Virus record (IMG/VR): IMGVR_UViG_3300025131_000247
Location: 1 to 31,681 of that record
Source of the DNA: a virus
Direction: 5' to 3' (one strand)
Length of the DNA stretch: 31,681 bases
Under the pieces are notes generated by a model, which worked only from the letters and a program-made list of their open reading frames with translations, did no database searches and was not told the origin of the DNA. A program made the translations under genes and the position numbers. Of this stretch, positions 23,047-31,681 are shown one piece after another; the first letter of the stretch is position 1; the number at the start of each line of letters is the position of its first letter.

Positions 23047-25248
23047 GTGGCTGACAAGAAAACCGAAAGTGCGCGAGAATTAAGAAGCGTTCTAGAAGAA
23101 ATTAAAACAATATTACCGGGTATCCAAGAGGCGTTAACACAGATTGGAAATACCAAACTGACCGGTCTTAACGATGCCGAAGAATTAGCCACGCGCTTAG
23201 CCAAGAACTTGAACGCCGGCGCCGACGCGCAGACGACCTTAACCAGAGCCACCAATGAAACATTAGACGCGTTTAAGGACACCGTTGATACCGGGAATGA
23301 GCGACAAGTTCAGTTACAAGCAGTTCTAAACCTTTTACAAAATGTAAATAAACAATTAAAAACGGAAGGAAATCAAGGCAAGACGAATCTAGCTCAAACC
23401 AAAGAGACTATAAGCCTCTTGGAGACAAAAATCGAACGCCAATTAAAGGCCTTAAATGTTGAACGAAGTAGCACGAAAGAAACAGAGCGCGCCACGGTAG
23501 CAACAAAAAAGTTTGACGCCGCACAAGAAACCGCATCCAAAAACCGGGTCAACAGTTTAAAAGAGCTGCAAATTGGTGCCGGCGAAATCAAAGCCGCCGG
23601 CGTGGCTGACGTTGCCACCAAAATAACTACCAAAATCATTGATAAACTGAAGCCTATTCTAGACGACGTCGCCGGCGTCCTTCTTGAGAAAACAGCCGAT
23701 GGCGCTGAGAAAGCCGCTAGCGGTCTGAAGAACGCTACCGACTCCGTTCAATCGCTTTACGAGGAAGCTAGCAAGTTAACAGCAGAAATACCGCGCATGA
23801 CTGGCCAAGTTCTGTTGACAGATGTTGCTGTTAGAAAGACGGGCACGACGATGGGCACCTTCGGGCAGCGACTAATTAGAATACAAGAGCACACGGCCAT
23901 GCTGGGGATGGGCCTTAAAGATGTCCAAGGGGCGTTCAAGGAGCTAATCACTACATCGGCCGCGTACGCAACTGCCTTTGGCGTATCGGGCGCCGTCACT
24001 AAAGCTCAGATGCAATTTGTCGATGAGTTGGCCCAAATGTCTCTAGAGTTTAAAGCGCTCGGCCTCGAAACAAAAACGTTTGCGGGCGCCCTCGATGTGC
24101 TTGGAAAGACATATAGAGTAGCAGATGTCGTTAAAGAGACAAAGGATTTTGGTGTAGAGCTTGTTCAAATTGCTCGTGTCACTGGCCGTACATCTGATTT
24201 GGTTGGGCAGGATTTGGCCAACAATATGGGAAAACTAGCTGCTTATCAGCTGCCTAAAATGAAGGAAGAGTTTAAAAAATTGTCAGTGCAAGCTGGCGAG
24301 GCAGGTGTTAAGATGGAAGACCTTCTTGAGATAAGTGGAAAATATGATGATATGGATACGGCTGCCAAGAATGTGGGAGAGCTAAACGCACTCTTGGGGG
24401 GCCCGTACCTGAATACTATAGATATGGTTATGGCCAGCGACTCCGACAGAATTGACATGATGCAAAAGGCGATGAAGGCTTCCGGGCAGTCTTTTGATAG
24501 CATGGGCCGCTTTATGAAAAAGGCAGTTGCCGATGTCGTCGGCGGCGATGTACAAAAGGCGATGCGTGTTTTCGGGTCTGACACAGAACTCATTGAGGAA
24601 AAAACAAAGGCGATAAAAACGCAAGTCGGCACCTACGACTTGTTCGTCGCAGGCGCGAAACAGTCAGCAGTCGGATACAAAGAGCAGGGAGACGCCCTTA
24701 AAGAAAGTGTAAAACTACATGAAACCGCCTTTAAGGAGGTAGAAGAGTATGGTCGCGAAGCATCCCGGCTCTTCCGTACGTACGGAAGCCAGATAACTGA
24801 CTTTGTTGGGAAGCAAGTTGTTAGCGCGTTGGGCAAGTTTAAAGATATGTTAACGGAAGTCCGCGTCGCTCTAGAGAGCAAGCACTATGCTAGAGCGCTA
24901 CGAATACTTACGGTCAAGATGGCGACCATTCCAGTTGACATCGCGACGGACGTTCTTGCTGATGTAGCTGCGCCCCCCACATCAACACCATCGTTGTCGA
25001 GGACCCAATCAGTGAAACAGACGAGAATGGAGCTGGATGAGAAAGATAAAGAGATACAAAGACTGAAGGACGCCATGTCCCTCGGCGCCGGGAGAGCCGA
25101 TACGGACGCCCCCACCACAGCCGTCGCGACGGCCACTCAGAGCCCAGTAGAGCTTAAATCTACACACAATATTCATCTTGGGGATACTTTAATCGCGACC
25201 ATTGTTGAGAGCCAGTTAGCGAAAGGAATATTGCCATGGCGCGCCTAA
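23047..25248 (+). CDS. Probable tape-measure protein (T4 gp29-like position)
   Basis: This 733-residue protein is mostly helical, with long Ala/Lys/Glu/Thr-rich stretches. Residues 1-60 and 90-180 are probable coiled coils; a less polar central part (about 250-420) follows, and further helices include a coiled coil at about 660-690 (RMELDEKDKEIQRLKDAM). It ends in a short beta-like tail, NIHLGDTLIATIVESQLAKG. Size, helicity and position after tube and chaperone-like genes fit a tape measure, which sets tail length. T4 gp29 is 590 residues, so a somewhat longer tail is predicted. The start is GTG 23047, with AGAGAGAGGG (23031-23040) as ribosome site. No membrane helix is evident. Direct homology to gp29 was not seen. 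Confidence 0.8.
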   Translation: MADKKTESARELRSVLEEIKTILPGIQEALTQIGNTKLTGLNDAEELATRLAKNLNAGADAQTTLTRATNETLDAFKDTVDTGNERQVQLQAVLNLLQNVNKQLKTEGNQGKTNLAQTKETISLLETKIERQLKALNVERSSTKETERATVATKKFDAAQETASKNRVNSLKELQIGAGEIKAAGVADVATKITTKIIDKLKPILDDVAGVLLEKTADGAEKAASGLKNATDSVQSLYEEASKLTAEIPRMTGQVLLTDVAVRKTGTTMGTFGQRLIRIQEHTAMLGMGLKDVQGAFKELITTSAAYATAFGVSGAVTKAQMQFVDELAQMSLEFKALGLETKTFAGALDVLGKTYRVADVVKETKDFGVELVQIARVTGRTSDLVGQDLANNMGKLAAYQLPKMKEEFKKLSVQAGEAGVKMEDLLEISGKYDDMDTAAKNVGELNALLGGPYLNTIDMVMASDSDRIDMMQKAMKASGQSFDSMGRFMKKAVADVVGGDVQKAMRVFGSDTELIEEKTKAIKTQVGTYDLFVAGAKQSAVGYKEQGDALKESVKLHETAFKEVEEYGREASRLFRTYGSQITDFVGKQVVSALGKFKDMLTEVRVALESKHYARALRILTVKMATIPVDIATDVLADVAAPPTSTPSLSRTQSVKQTRMELDEKDKEIQRLKDAMSLGAGRADTDAPTTAVATATQSPVELKSTHNIHLGDTLIATIVESQLAKGILPWRA

Positions 25249-25266
25249 AAATAAGGAGAAATTTCA

Positions 25267-26187
25267 ATGGTTAGCACCGTATCAAGCTTTAAAGCAGCAC
25301 ATAAAGTTTTTGCGTTTGAGCCTCTTCACGTTGACTTACAAAAAACACCCATAAGAGCTTCAGCATTATTGATACCAGTTGAAGATTTGCGCATCGGCCA
25401 GAGTTTTTCGCCCGAGTATACCCCGGTAGAAGCGTATGGACGAATGGACCCAATTGTAACTTATAAAAACACTAAACGTACCTTAAAGATTGATTTTAAG
25501 TGCCAAGCACATCATATTTTCGATGGTGCGCAAGGAGTCATCAATAATATTCGGAATATAAATATACTCACACAACTTTTATATCCAGCTTATTACGAGA
25601 CGGGCGGCAAAGCCGCAAACGGAGATCCTCTTGCGGTCTTGGGCGCCCCACCTTTTTTTAGGATAAGATATGGAAATTATATTGGAAGCTTCTTAAGCAC
25701 AGGAGACTTTGTAGGAGACGAAGTGACGGGGCTTACAGGCTACATTACAGGCTTTGGGCATCAGATAGGAGCAGTAGCTGAAAATGTTGCTTTTGGAAAG
25801 TCGAGATCTGATGAAGGATATCGTGCGCTTCCAAGAGAAATCGGGGTGAACTTTACATTCAACGTAGTACATGATAAACTAGTAGGATGGTACAATGACA
25901 GATTTAGCAATGAGGACGGCAAAGGTTACGGTTATAACTTTCCGTATAATGCAGGCGAATCAGGACCATCGACCTACGCTTATAATCGAAGCGCGCCTTC
26001 ACGCACCGGCGGTACCATGGCAGCGCCCACCGTATCGATCGGCGCCGCGACAAATGACGGAGTGGATACTGCACAGGCCCGGGAGAATGACCCGTCCGGC
26101 ATCCACCGCGCCGCAGCTAGTACTAGTACAACAACAGCGATAGGCAAAAGCCCCCACGCAATCCCAACTATGGTGGAGGGCGCATAA
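25267..26187 (+). CDS. gp48: Baseplate tail-tube cap-like protein (T4 gp48-like)
   Basis: This 306-residue protein carries EAYGRMDPIVTYKNTKRTLK (residues 57-76). The YGRMDP...Y-x-NT-x-R block is one I associate with gp48-type baseplate tube-cap proteins of marine T4-like phages, which cap the central baseplate hub and start the tube. The core continues to about residue 225 (PREIGVNFTFNVVHDKLVGW). The last 80 residues are low complexity (Gly/Ala/Ser/Thr), and much of this segment is probably disordered. An AAGGAG site precedes the ATG. The neighbours (tape measure upstream, gp53-like downstream) agree with a baseplate role. Confidence 0.65.
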   Translation: MVSTVSSFKAAHKVFAFEPLHVDLQKTPIRASALLIPVEDLRIGQSFSPEYTPVEAYGRMDPIVTYKNTKRTLKIDFKCQAHHIFDGAQGVINNIRNINILTQLLYPAYYETGGKAANGDPLAVLGAPPFFRIRYGNYIGSFLSTGDFVGDEVTGLTGYITGFGHQIGAVAENVAFGKSRSDEGYRALPREIGVNFTFNVVHDKLVGWYNDRFSNEDGKGYGYNFPYNAGESGPSTYAYNRSAPSRTGGTMAAPTVSIGAATNDGVDTAQARENDPSGIHRAAASTSTTTAIGKSPHAIPTMVEGA

Positions 26188-26191
26188 TAAA

Positions 26192-26551
26192 ATGGCTTTT
26201 AATTTTTCCCGATACATTAATAGAAATGTCATAAGAAGTACGTCGTCTCGATATGTAGAACAGCTTTCGAGCAGGGGGGTGGGCTTTATAGACCATTTTG
26301 CAACCGCCAATATACAATATCCTTCCCAAGAGATCTTGAAAGAACTAAACATCGAAAATGAGATTTGGACGGTGGGGAGTCGATTTTATAAATTAGCAGC
26401 CAAACACTACGGGGATCCAAGTTTGTGGTGGATAATTCCTTGGTTCAACAAACTTCCGCTGGAGTCCGACTATGATGCTGGCGAAGTCGTACTTATTCCG
26501 AAACCCCTCAGTATTATTTTAAATTTATTTGAGACGGAGCCCGAGGAATAA
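26192..26551 (+). CDS. gp53: Small LysM-like baseplate protein (T4 gp53-like)
   Basis: This 119-residue protein has the block RFYKLAAKHYGDPSLWWIIP (residues 64-83), followed by N and later GEVVLIPKPLSIIL. It matches the ELANAIYGNPQLYWVLL-type core of T4 gp53 and the general LysM-like pattern of baseplate proteins that join wedge to hub or contact peptidoglycan. T4 gp53 is 196 residues; the C-terminal part is missing here, so it may be a minimal version. The ATG lies 4 nt after the previous stop. The hub-like gene follows after 4 nt. A stand-alone LysM-type tail protein of the gpX class is an alternative. Confidence 0.65.
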   Translation: MAFNFSRYINRNVIRSTSSRYVEQLSSRGVGFIDHFATANIQYPSQEILKELNIENEIWTVGSRFYKLAAKHYGDPSLWWIIPWFNKLPLESDYDAGEVVLIPKPLSIILNLFETEPEE

Positions 26552-26555
26552 AAAC

Positions 26556-29417
26556 ATGACTGAATGTAGAGATGGGGAACCTAGACAAAGCGGAGCGACC
26601 CTACAAGATGCGCGCCTAAAAACGGACGCCTACCAACAAACTTATTTAATGAGCAATTTAAATAATGTGGTGGCGCCTCTCCAGGAGACACCAAGTGTGA
26701 GCAGGCACTTAAAACTGCTCGCCTCTAAGAACAACACGGACGCATTAGTTAACCGGGTCACTGTGCCTCCGGAAGTTATAACTTTTTTTGACGGACGCCC
26801 TATAGACTATGGCCAGCTCGTTCCGCACATCCAAATTTATAAAGTTTATATCAAAAATAGAAAACGCGTATCCGAGGTTTTATTTCCTTTCCGAGCATAC
26901 ACTGATTTTGAACAAATGAAACCACAAAATTTTTTAAGAGCACCTTTCCGCGGCACAGACGCGGGCATCGAAAGTGTGGACTTAAAGCTCGAAGGAAAGG
27001 GGCGGAATCCGGTTTCAATGAGCATCATGCAACTTACGATTAAGCTCGTATTTAATGATGTGAAAACCTTGTTTCGGCCTCTTGGGGGGAGCCCATGGGG
27101 GGTAGGAAACGTCCAGTATTCTGATCTGATGAGATACCCCCCAGGTCAATTAACAGACGACGCCGACCCGCGCACCCTCCCGGCGTCGTTCAGAATAAGG
27201 CTTTCGTTAGGGTGGAATCTCCGCGGCAAAGCCCGGGCCAACGGTTTGAGCGGGTTTTCGATGGCGAAAGGGAACCCTATTTTTGAAGATCAGGGACTCC
27301 TTGCGGGGTATGATTTTGTTGACGCCGTTCTAAAATCAAAAATTAGTTTTATTGGTGATTTGTGGTCACACGATATGGACTTTTTGGAGAACGGCTCTGT
27401 CAAAGTAACTTTAAAATATATGGGAGCATTGGAAAACTCTTTTAAAACGGGCACAGCCGACCTTTTAAAAACTTATAGTTTAGATGGTAACAAAACCATT
27501 AACAAAGTAAAAGATGAGTTGCGCAAGTATGAGCTAACAGCGTGGCGAAAGGCGCTAGGGCAAAATAAAAAATTAAAGAATGTCCTCACTATTCGAAAAA
27601 AAGCTAAAGAAGTTCAAGCCTTGATTAATAACATGGAGGATAAATTACAAAGCACGGAGGAGACAATATTTGTAGATGCAAAGGAGGCCGTAAATAAATC
27701 TTGGACCACGTTCGCAGATGCGAGAAAAGAGTCCGCGGTATTAGGAACCACTAGCGGCAAACTTAATGAAGCAGCCACTGATTTAAAGGTTCATACGATG
27801 GAAAAGGTCTTGCGCAACGAGGTGGCCACCGCTGAAAGTAAGCTGGACCAACTAGCTTTTAGCCAAATGGGCGGCGCCGGCTCTGCGGAGGCCAACGCCT
27901 GGATGGCGGAGCTACAAAAGAAAAGAAAAGAACTCATGCAAAAGATTCAAACGTTTGAAAGTCAACTACGAGCTAAGTACCTATTCTCCTACATCATAAA
28001 ACTTATAGAAGCCAATAAATTAGCCTGGATAGATACGAGCACAGATGAGTTTCAGAGTTTTTTACATCATCGCATACAATACGCGGAAGCAGCCACCAAG
28101 AAACAGCAAGAGAAAGAAATGTCCGGCATGAAACAAGTTAGCAGCACAGTTGCATCTTCAGATGTTGAAACGGTCGAGACGAGTTTTGCCCAGGAACTTG
28201 GAGACCCTTCCGCGGCCTCTGCTGAAAGCGTGACCAAGTCCGACGCCACGCTATTCTTGTCCGAACAATATAAACAGGGCGATAAATTAATGTTTTTTAG
28301 GCTGGGAGATTTGGTATCTATCATGCTTGATCATGCCAACTTTGGCGAAAGCCTTGAAACGCTAGTTCCCGACTTCAAGATTCTCTTTGGAAATTTTGAC
28401 TACTCCCCCATTGGAAGCGACAATCTTCGTCGCGCCAGTTTATATGATTTACCAGTTTCTTTGAAGCTGTTTGAAAAATTTATAGCTATGAAAATTGTAG
28501 GCACCGGTCGCCAAAGTTATTTATTCATGGACTTTGTTGAGGATCTCATTCAATTTTTAATGGACAAGGTTATTACGCCTTCCTCGCCTGACGGCGCGAC
28601 GAGCGCGAACCCAGTGAATAGCGCCTTTAAGATTGGCATCGTGCCCATTGATTTGCCGAAAAAATTGATTAAAAGTAGTTTCGATGCTAATGGGAGACAC
28701 ACAGACTATGAGGTAGATCTCGACGACATCGCTGGCTCTCCGCGCAATCTGAGTGTCACTCAAATTTCAAATACTTTTCTTATACATGCCTATAAGACGG
28801 AACCCTTTGAGGAGCGCATCAAAAATTCTTATACTGGTGATCGCTTTAAGGACAGGAAAGAGGGCATTTTTCACTTTTTGGTCGGCGGCCCGAACAGAGG
28901 GCTTTTGAAAAGCATCACATTTCAACAGATGCAAAACACCAAACATGCGATGGGCATCTTTGAGAAGGCGCAATCAGGGGGAATCGCTTCGAGGCGAGGA
29001 GTTATTAAGCCTGCTATGTTCGGGTGTGAACTCACTTTAGTGGGGAATCCTTATTTTCTAATTGGACAGCAGTTTTATGTTAATACGAGCTTAATAAGTG
29101 CAAACAACTTTGCCAATGAAATGATGATGAATGGCGGGTATTACATGGTTACGTCCGTGGAATCTCACTTTGGCGTGGGAAAGTGGGAAACCAAAGTAAA
29201 AGGTATCCTGCAAGTGGCGGATAGCGTCTTAAAGAATGCGAAAAAAGAAGGCGTTGTTGAAGTATACAATGCCGGGGACCACTTTGTCGATAACGCTAAA
29301 ACAGTCGGCGCCGCCGCCTATAGCATGTGGCAGTCCACCGGAATTCCGGGCGCGGCCAAGTCCGCTTGGGATGGGCTCTCTGGAAACAACGAAGCGCCTA
29401 AGAAGGGATCTGGCTAA
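26556..29417 (+). CDS. Large probable baseplate hub protein (953 residues)
   Basis: No exact family is recognised. Residues about 60-310 look beta-rich with a possible conserved block (VLFPFRAYTDFEQMKPQNFL). Residues about 320-520 are a long Lys/Glu/Gln/Ala-rich helical or coiled-coil section. The C-terminal part is beta-rich again and ends with LVGNPYFLIGQQFYVNTSLI and GGYYMVTSVESHFGVGKWET, a pattern seen at the end of hub proteins of contractile systems (gp27/GpD-like: x-G-N-P-x-x-x-x-G, then Y-x-V-x-S-V-x-H-x-x-x-x-G-x-W-x-T). ATG 26556 with GAGGA (26543-26547) is preferred to TTG 26529, which would overlap the previous gene. Its stop overlaps the next ATG by one base. The hub role is inferred from the C-terminus and neighbours. 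Confidence 0.7.
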   Translation: MTECRDGEPRQSGATLQDARLKTDAYQQTYLMSNLNNVVAPLQETPSVSRHLKLLASKNNTDALVNRVTVPPEVITFFDGRPIDYGQLVPHIQIYKVYIKNRKRVSEVLFPFRAYTDFEQMKPQNFLRAPFRGTDAGIESVDLKLEGKGRNPVSMSIMQLTIKLVFNDVKTLFRPLGGSPWGVGNVQYSDLMRYPPGQLTDDADPRTLPASFRIRLSLGWNLRGKARANGLSGFSMAKGNPIFEDQGLLAGYDFVDAVLKSKISFIGDLWSHDMDFLENGSVKVTLKYMGALENSFKTGTADLLKTYSLDGNKTINKVKDELRKYELTAWRKALGQNKKLKNVLTIRKKAKEVQALINNMEDKLQSTEETIFVDAKEAVNKSWTTFADARKESAVLGTTSGKLNEAATDLKVHTMEKVLRNEVATAESKLDQLAFSQMGGAGSAEANAWMAELQKKRKELMQKIQTFESQLRAKYLFSYIIKLIEANKLAWIDTSTDEFQSFLHHRIQYAEAATKKQQEKEMSGMKQVSSTVASSDVETVETSFAQELGDPSAASAESVTKSDATLFLSEQYKQGDKLMFFRLGDLVSIMLDHANFGESLETLVPDFKILFGNFDYSPIGSDNLRRASLYDLPVSLKLFEKFIAMKIVGTGRQSYLFMDFVEDLIQFLMDKVITPSSPDGATSANPVNSAFKIGIVPIDLPKKLIKSSFDANGRHTDYEVDLDDIAGSPRNLSVTQISNTFLIHAYKTEPFEERIKNSYTGDRFKDRKEGIFHFLVGGPNRGLLKSITFQQMQNTKHAMGIFEKAQSGGIASRRGVIKPAMFGCELTLVGNPYFLIGQQFYVNTSLISANNFANEMMMNGGYYMVTSVESHFGVGKWETKVKGILQVADSVLKNAKKEGVVEVYNAGDHFVDNAKTVGAAAYSMWQSTGIPGAAKSAWDGLSGNNEAPKKGSG

Positions 29418-30766
29418 TGGCCTATTTAGACAAGCCACTTATTGGAAGCAATTCTTTGACCCAGCCGCAGCTGTTCAAGGAGAGGTTAAAGTACAAGGAA
29501 AAGGCTTTTTCTAACTTGTTTGACCCCACCCCCCTGGATACAGTGTACGAGAAGCCATTTTATGGAAAAGTAGACATATATGGCACCCCCATTTATCCTA
29601 CTGAAATTAACATGACCCAACTGCCCGGCGCCGGCCTAATTTTGGCGCACGATTTTGTGGCCGCGGCATTCCAAGATTTCAAGGAATTTATGGACCGCGC
29701 CATCGGCCTCAAAGAAAGAATGTTTGCAGACCTATTTTCTTCCTTCCTTCCTAGATCGGCATTTGTAAGTGTTCATCAAGTGTACAACGATCATTTTGTT
29801 AAAAATGTTTTTGAAGGGTTTGCCAATGATTATATGAATATTCCCAAAATTAATAGAAAAATTAGAAATTTTCATGATCTCGTGAAAGAGTTTTCCCACT
29901 ACACTAGGTTGGTAGCTAATAAGTTTCCTGTTACGAAATCGGGATTTGTTGTCTCCCCCCTCTGCACAAATGCTATAAGTGGCTTGTTTATCGAATTAGA
30001 TCGACTCCCACAGGACGACGATCAGGTTAAGTATGAGCGTTTTCTTGCGAGACCTTCATTCACGAGATATGCGCACGTAGCCAGCGGTTTTGGTTTTTTT
30101 GTAGACAAAAACGCGCCATGGCGCCTCGCTGTTAACATGGGGTCTCCAGTTACGAAAGGGTACATGGACAGATTTGGCATAAGCTTGGAGGACAACAGTG
30201 TATTTTCAACTTATTTTTACGAAAGTGAGTACTACTCTTATGAGAGCATAAAGGTTCGTTTATGGAATATTTACGCAGCTTTAATAGCAAACCCAGCATC
30301 TCGTACGTATGGATCTGTTTACAAAACAAAGAACTGTACCAAGGCTTTGTGGGATAACGTAGCGCACAACAGCTACCACACCACCATTGCGGAAGGTCTC
30401 CGGGCGCCCATTCCTCTTGACTATGAAACTGAATTTAAAAAAGAATATAGTGATGAATATTTTTTACCAATTTACTTAAAACTGAGATGGGATGAGAGTA
30501 AAATTAAAGACGATCAACGGGATTTTAAAGCAGCGCTTAAAAGAATATTAGATTTTTATAAAGTATATGGCATAGAGGCAGCCGTAACGTACTTAGGCCA
30601 TGTGGTAAGGAAAACAAATATTTATGAGAAGCCCAAAGTAAGCAACGCACCCCCCTATAAAATAAAATATTTTGGAGAATCAACTAGTTCAGGGTTGTAT
30701 TCTTATAAAACACCTGCTATAATAAAAAAAGAAAAAACTTCGACGGCGGACAGCACGAAATATTAG
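29417..30766 (+). CDS. Unrecognised virion-cluster protein (449 residues)
   Basis: The protein has no motif that I can name. It looks mixed, with many aromatic residues: an N-terminal segment KPLIGSNSLTQPQLFKERLKYKEKAF, a central helical part (DFKEFMDRAIGLKERMFADLF, HDLVKEFSHYTRLVANKF), a conserved-looking block VASGFGFFVDKNAPWRLAVN (about 227-246) and a Lys/Ser/Thr-rich tail. The block FVDKNAPWRLAVNMGSP with nearby Tyr-rich segments could form a binding pocket, but this is speculative. The ATG overlaps the stop of the hub-like gene (TAATG), so the two are translationally coupled and probably act together in the baseplate. A polymerase gene follows after 5 nt. Confidence 0.8.
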   Translation: MAYLDKPLIGSNSLTQPQLFKERLKYKEKAFSNLFDPTPLDTVYEKPFYGKVDIYGTPIYPTEINMTQLPGAGLILAHDFVAAAFQDFKEFMDRAIGLKERMFADLFSSFLPRSAFVSVHQVYNDHFVKNVFEGFANDYMNIPKINRKIRNFHDLVKEFSHYTRLVANKFPVTKSGFVVSPLCTNAISGLFIELDRLPQDDDQVKYERFLARPSFTRYAHVASGFGFFVDKNAPWRLAVNMGSPVTKGYMDRFGISLEDNSVFSTYFYESEYYSYESIKVRLWNIYAALIANPASRTYGSVYKTKNCTKALWDNVAHNSYHTTIAEGLRAPIPLDYETEFKKEYSDEYFLPIYLKLRWDESKIKDDQRDFKAALKRILDFYKVYGIEAAVTYLGHVVRKTNIYEKPKVSNAPPYKIKYFGESTSSGLYSYKTPAIIKKEKTSTADSTKY

Positions 30767-30771
30767 ATTAA

Positions 30772-31681
30772 ATGATTTTTCAGACCTTTGACGATAAAAA
30801 GAAATGTGTTGCAATTTTTGCAAAAGGTAAAATTCACAAACACAAACTACCCTCCCCTCTCGCAAAAACATGGGATTATTCCGAGATCTTGAGAGATAAA
30901 GATGTGGAATATGCAAAGTACTACTGCGGTGGGAAACGCTTGGACGAAGTTTGTCCTGACCATCTAAGAAAAGAGTGGGAAAATATAAATGGGAAATTAG
31001 AAGCTTTTTATCGCGCTGTTAACGAAGCGAAACTAGATCTTAATGAGCATTGTTTTTTTGATGTTGCTCCTCCACACTTTTTGCTAGAGTATGGTCGCAT
31101 CAAGGAGAAAATTTGCGCCTATGTTTTTTCAAATTTTAAAAAACCACTAGACTATGAAGTTAAAGTTGGGCTTGCAAAAGTATTAGTAGAAATAAAGAAC
31201 ACTAAATTGAACCTTAGCTTGTCTTCCTTGGACGCCCGGCGCCACGAGTTTAAAGTACGACGGTTCCTTCAGAAAATAAATAAAACATCTCCCTACATTA
31301 TATACGACATGAAGGGCACTAAAACTGGGAGACTGACATCGACGGCTTTTCCAATCTTAACGATGGATAAGGGATACAGAACCATATTGCGGCCCAACAA
31401 TAAGTGGTTTCTGGAATTAGACTACAATGCTGCGGAACTGCGCGTCATGCTTGCGCTTTTGGGGCAAGAGCAGCCGCATGGAGACATCCACAGTTGGAAC
31501 ATGCAGAACGTTTTTAAAAATGTCGCCACCAGAGAAGAGGCAAAAAAGAGAGTATTTGCGTGGCTGTACAATCCCGAGTCAAAAGACCGCCTCTTAAACA
31601 AAGAATATGATCGAGACTCTGTGTTACAAAAGTACTACAATGGAAGCCAAGTGACAACCCTTTGGAACAGGACAATTGATT
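30772..31681 (+). CDS. Family A DNA polymerase, 5' part (runs off the window)
   Basis: The frame is open from ATG 30772 to the window end: 303 codons, no stop. An in-frame TAA at 30769-30771 rules out an upstream start. Polymerase landmarks are clear: TGRLTS (185-190; compare TGRLSS), motif A LELDYNAAELRVMLALL (D217, E222), DIHS (238-241), and a motif B helix R254-x3-K258-x3-F262-x3-Y266, whose spacing equals R754-K758-F762-Y766 of E. coli Pol I. The glycine after the tyrosine is N here. Only about 180 residues precede TGRL and no exonuclease motifs are seen, so there is no room for a 3'-5' exonuclease plus thumb of usual size. It probably copies or repairs phage DNA. Motif C lies beyond the window. 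Confidence 0.9.
   Translation, partial: MIFQTFDDKKKCVAIFAKGKIHKHKLPSPLAKTWDYSEILRDKDVEYAKYYCGGKRLDEVCPDHLRKEWENINGKLEAFYRAVNEAKLDLNEHCFFDVAPPHFLLEYGRIKEKICAYVFSNFKKPLDYEVKVGLAKVLVEIKNTKLNLSLSSLDARRHEFKVRRFLQKINKTSPYIIYDMKGTKTGRLTSTAFPILTMDKGYRTILRPNNKWFLELDYNAAELRVMLALLGQEQPHGDIHSWNMQNVFKNVATREEAKKRVFAWLYNPESKDRLLNKEYDRDSVLQKYYNGSQVTTLWNRTID

Noticed and set aside
24771-24788. Perfect 18-bp palindrome CTTCCGTACGTACGGAAG
   Set aside because: It is inside the tape-measure coding frame with no T run and no repeat elsewhere; most likely chance.
26529-26555. TTG start for the hub-like gene
   Set aside because: It would overlap the previous gene; ATG 26556 has a GAGGA site at proper distance.
1-31681. 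tRNA genes, CRISPR arrays, integrase, transposase, lysis genes
   Set aside because: None could be recognised on either strand; coding density leaves almost no room for RNA genes.

Overview
The window is a 31.7 kb stretch of a T4-like (contractile-tailed, myovirus-type) bacteriophage genome. It is packed with virion genes, and every supported gene is on the + strand. The evidence is a nearly complete T4-type morphogenesis set: large terminase, portal (gp20), prohead protease (gp21), scaffold (gp22), major capsid (gp23), neck (gp13, gp14), sheath stabiliser (gp15), sheath (gp18), tube (gp19), gp26-like and gp48/gp53-like baseplate proteins and a tape-measure-like protein. The style of the accessory proteins (FGDGxGLT fibre modules, a LamG lectin, a viral bS21) resembles T4-like phages of marine or other aquatic bacteria. 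Strong AAGGAG-type ribosome sites suggest a host that uses Shine-Dalgarno initiation. The host cannot be named from the sequence.

Layout. 1-234: C-terminal end of a surface/fibre-type protein. 235-2812: a C4 zinc-ribbon protein, a basic-tailed protein and the large terminase. 2818-7618: portal, two unrecognised proteins at the position of T4 prohead-core genes, a DUF1360-like membrane protein, a 30-residue ORF, the prohead protease and a small helical protein. 7639-11079: an accessory cassette between protease and scaffold, holding ribosomal protein bS21, a small probable virion protein, a 643-residue fibre and a LamG lectin. 11155-14249: scaffold and major capsid, closed by the only strong intrinsic terminator seen (14281-14308). 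14400-17350: a 49-residue basic protein and the neck/sheath-completion genes 13-14-15. 17429-21932: sheath, tube and a second tube-like protein. 21965-25248: gp26-like protein, a 48-residue ORF in the +1 frame and the tape measure. 25267-30766: baseplate genes and two large unrecognised proteins. 30772 to the end: the start of a family A DNA polymerase.

Working together: terminase and portal package DNA into a head built on the scaffold and matured by the protease. Gp13/14/15 join head to tail, tape measure and tube set tail length, and the baseplate genes finish the tail. Fibre and lectin proteins probably mediate adsorption. A short element with core CTATTTA recurs in every gene-free gap longer than 50 nt, and is the best candidate for a shared late promoter or leader signal.

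Main points for follow-up: phage bS21 next to the shared leader motif; a possible +1/-2 frameshift at a T7 run between the gp26-like gene and the ORF before the tape measure; a family A polymerase with no room for an exonuclease domain in a T4-like virion cluster; paired 11-residue repeat tags on the ends of two different surface-type proteins; and several small genes. There is no gene-free stretch over 300 nt; the longest gap is 150 nt (14250-14399). No tRNA, CRISPR, integrase or insertion sequence was seen.
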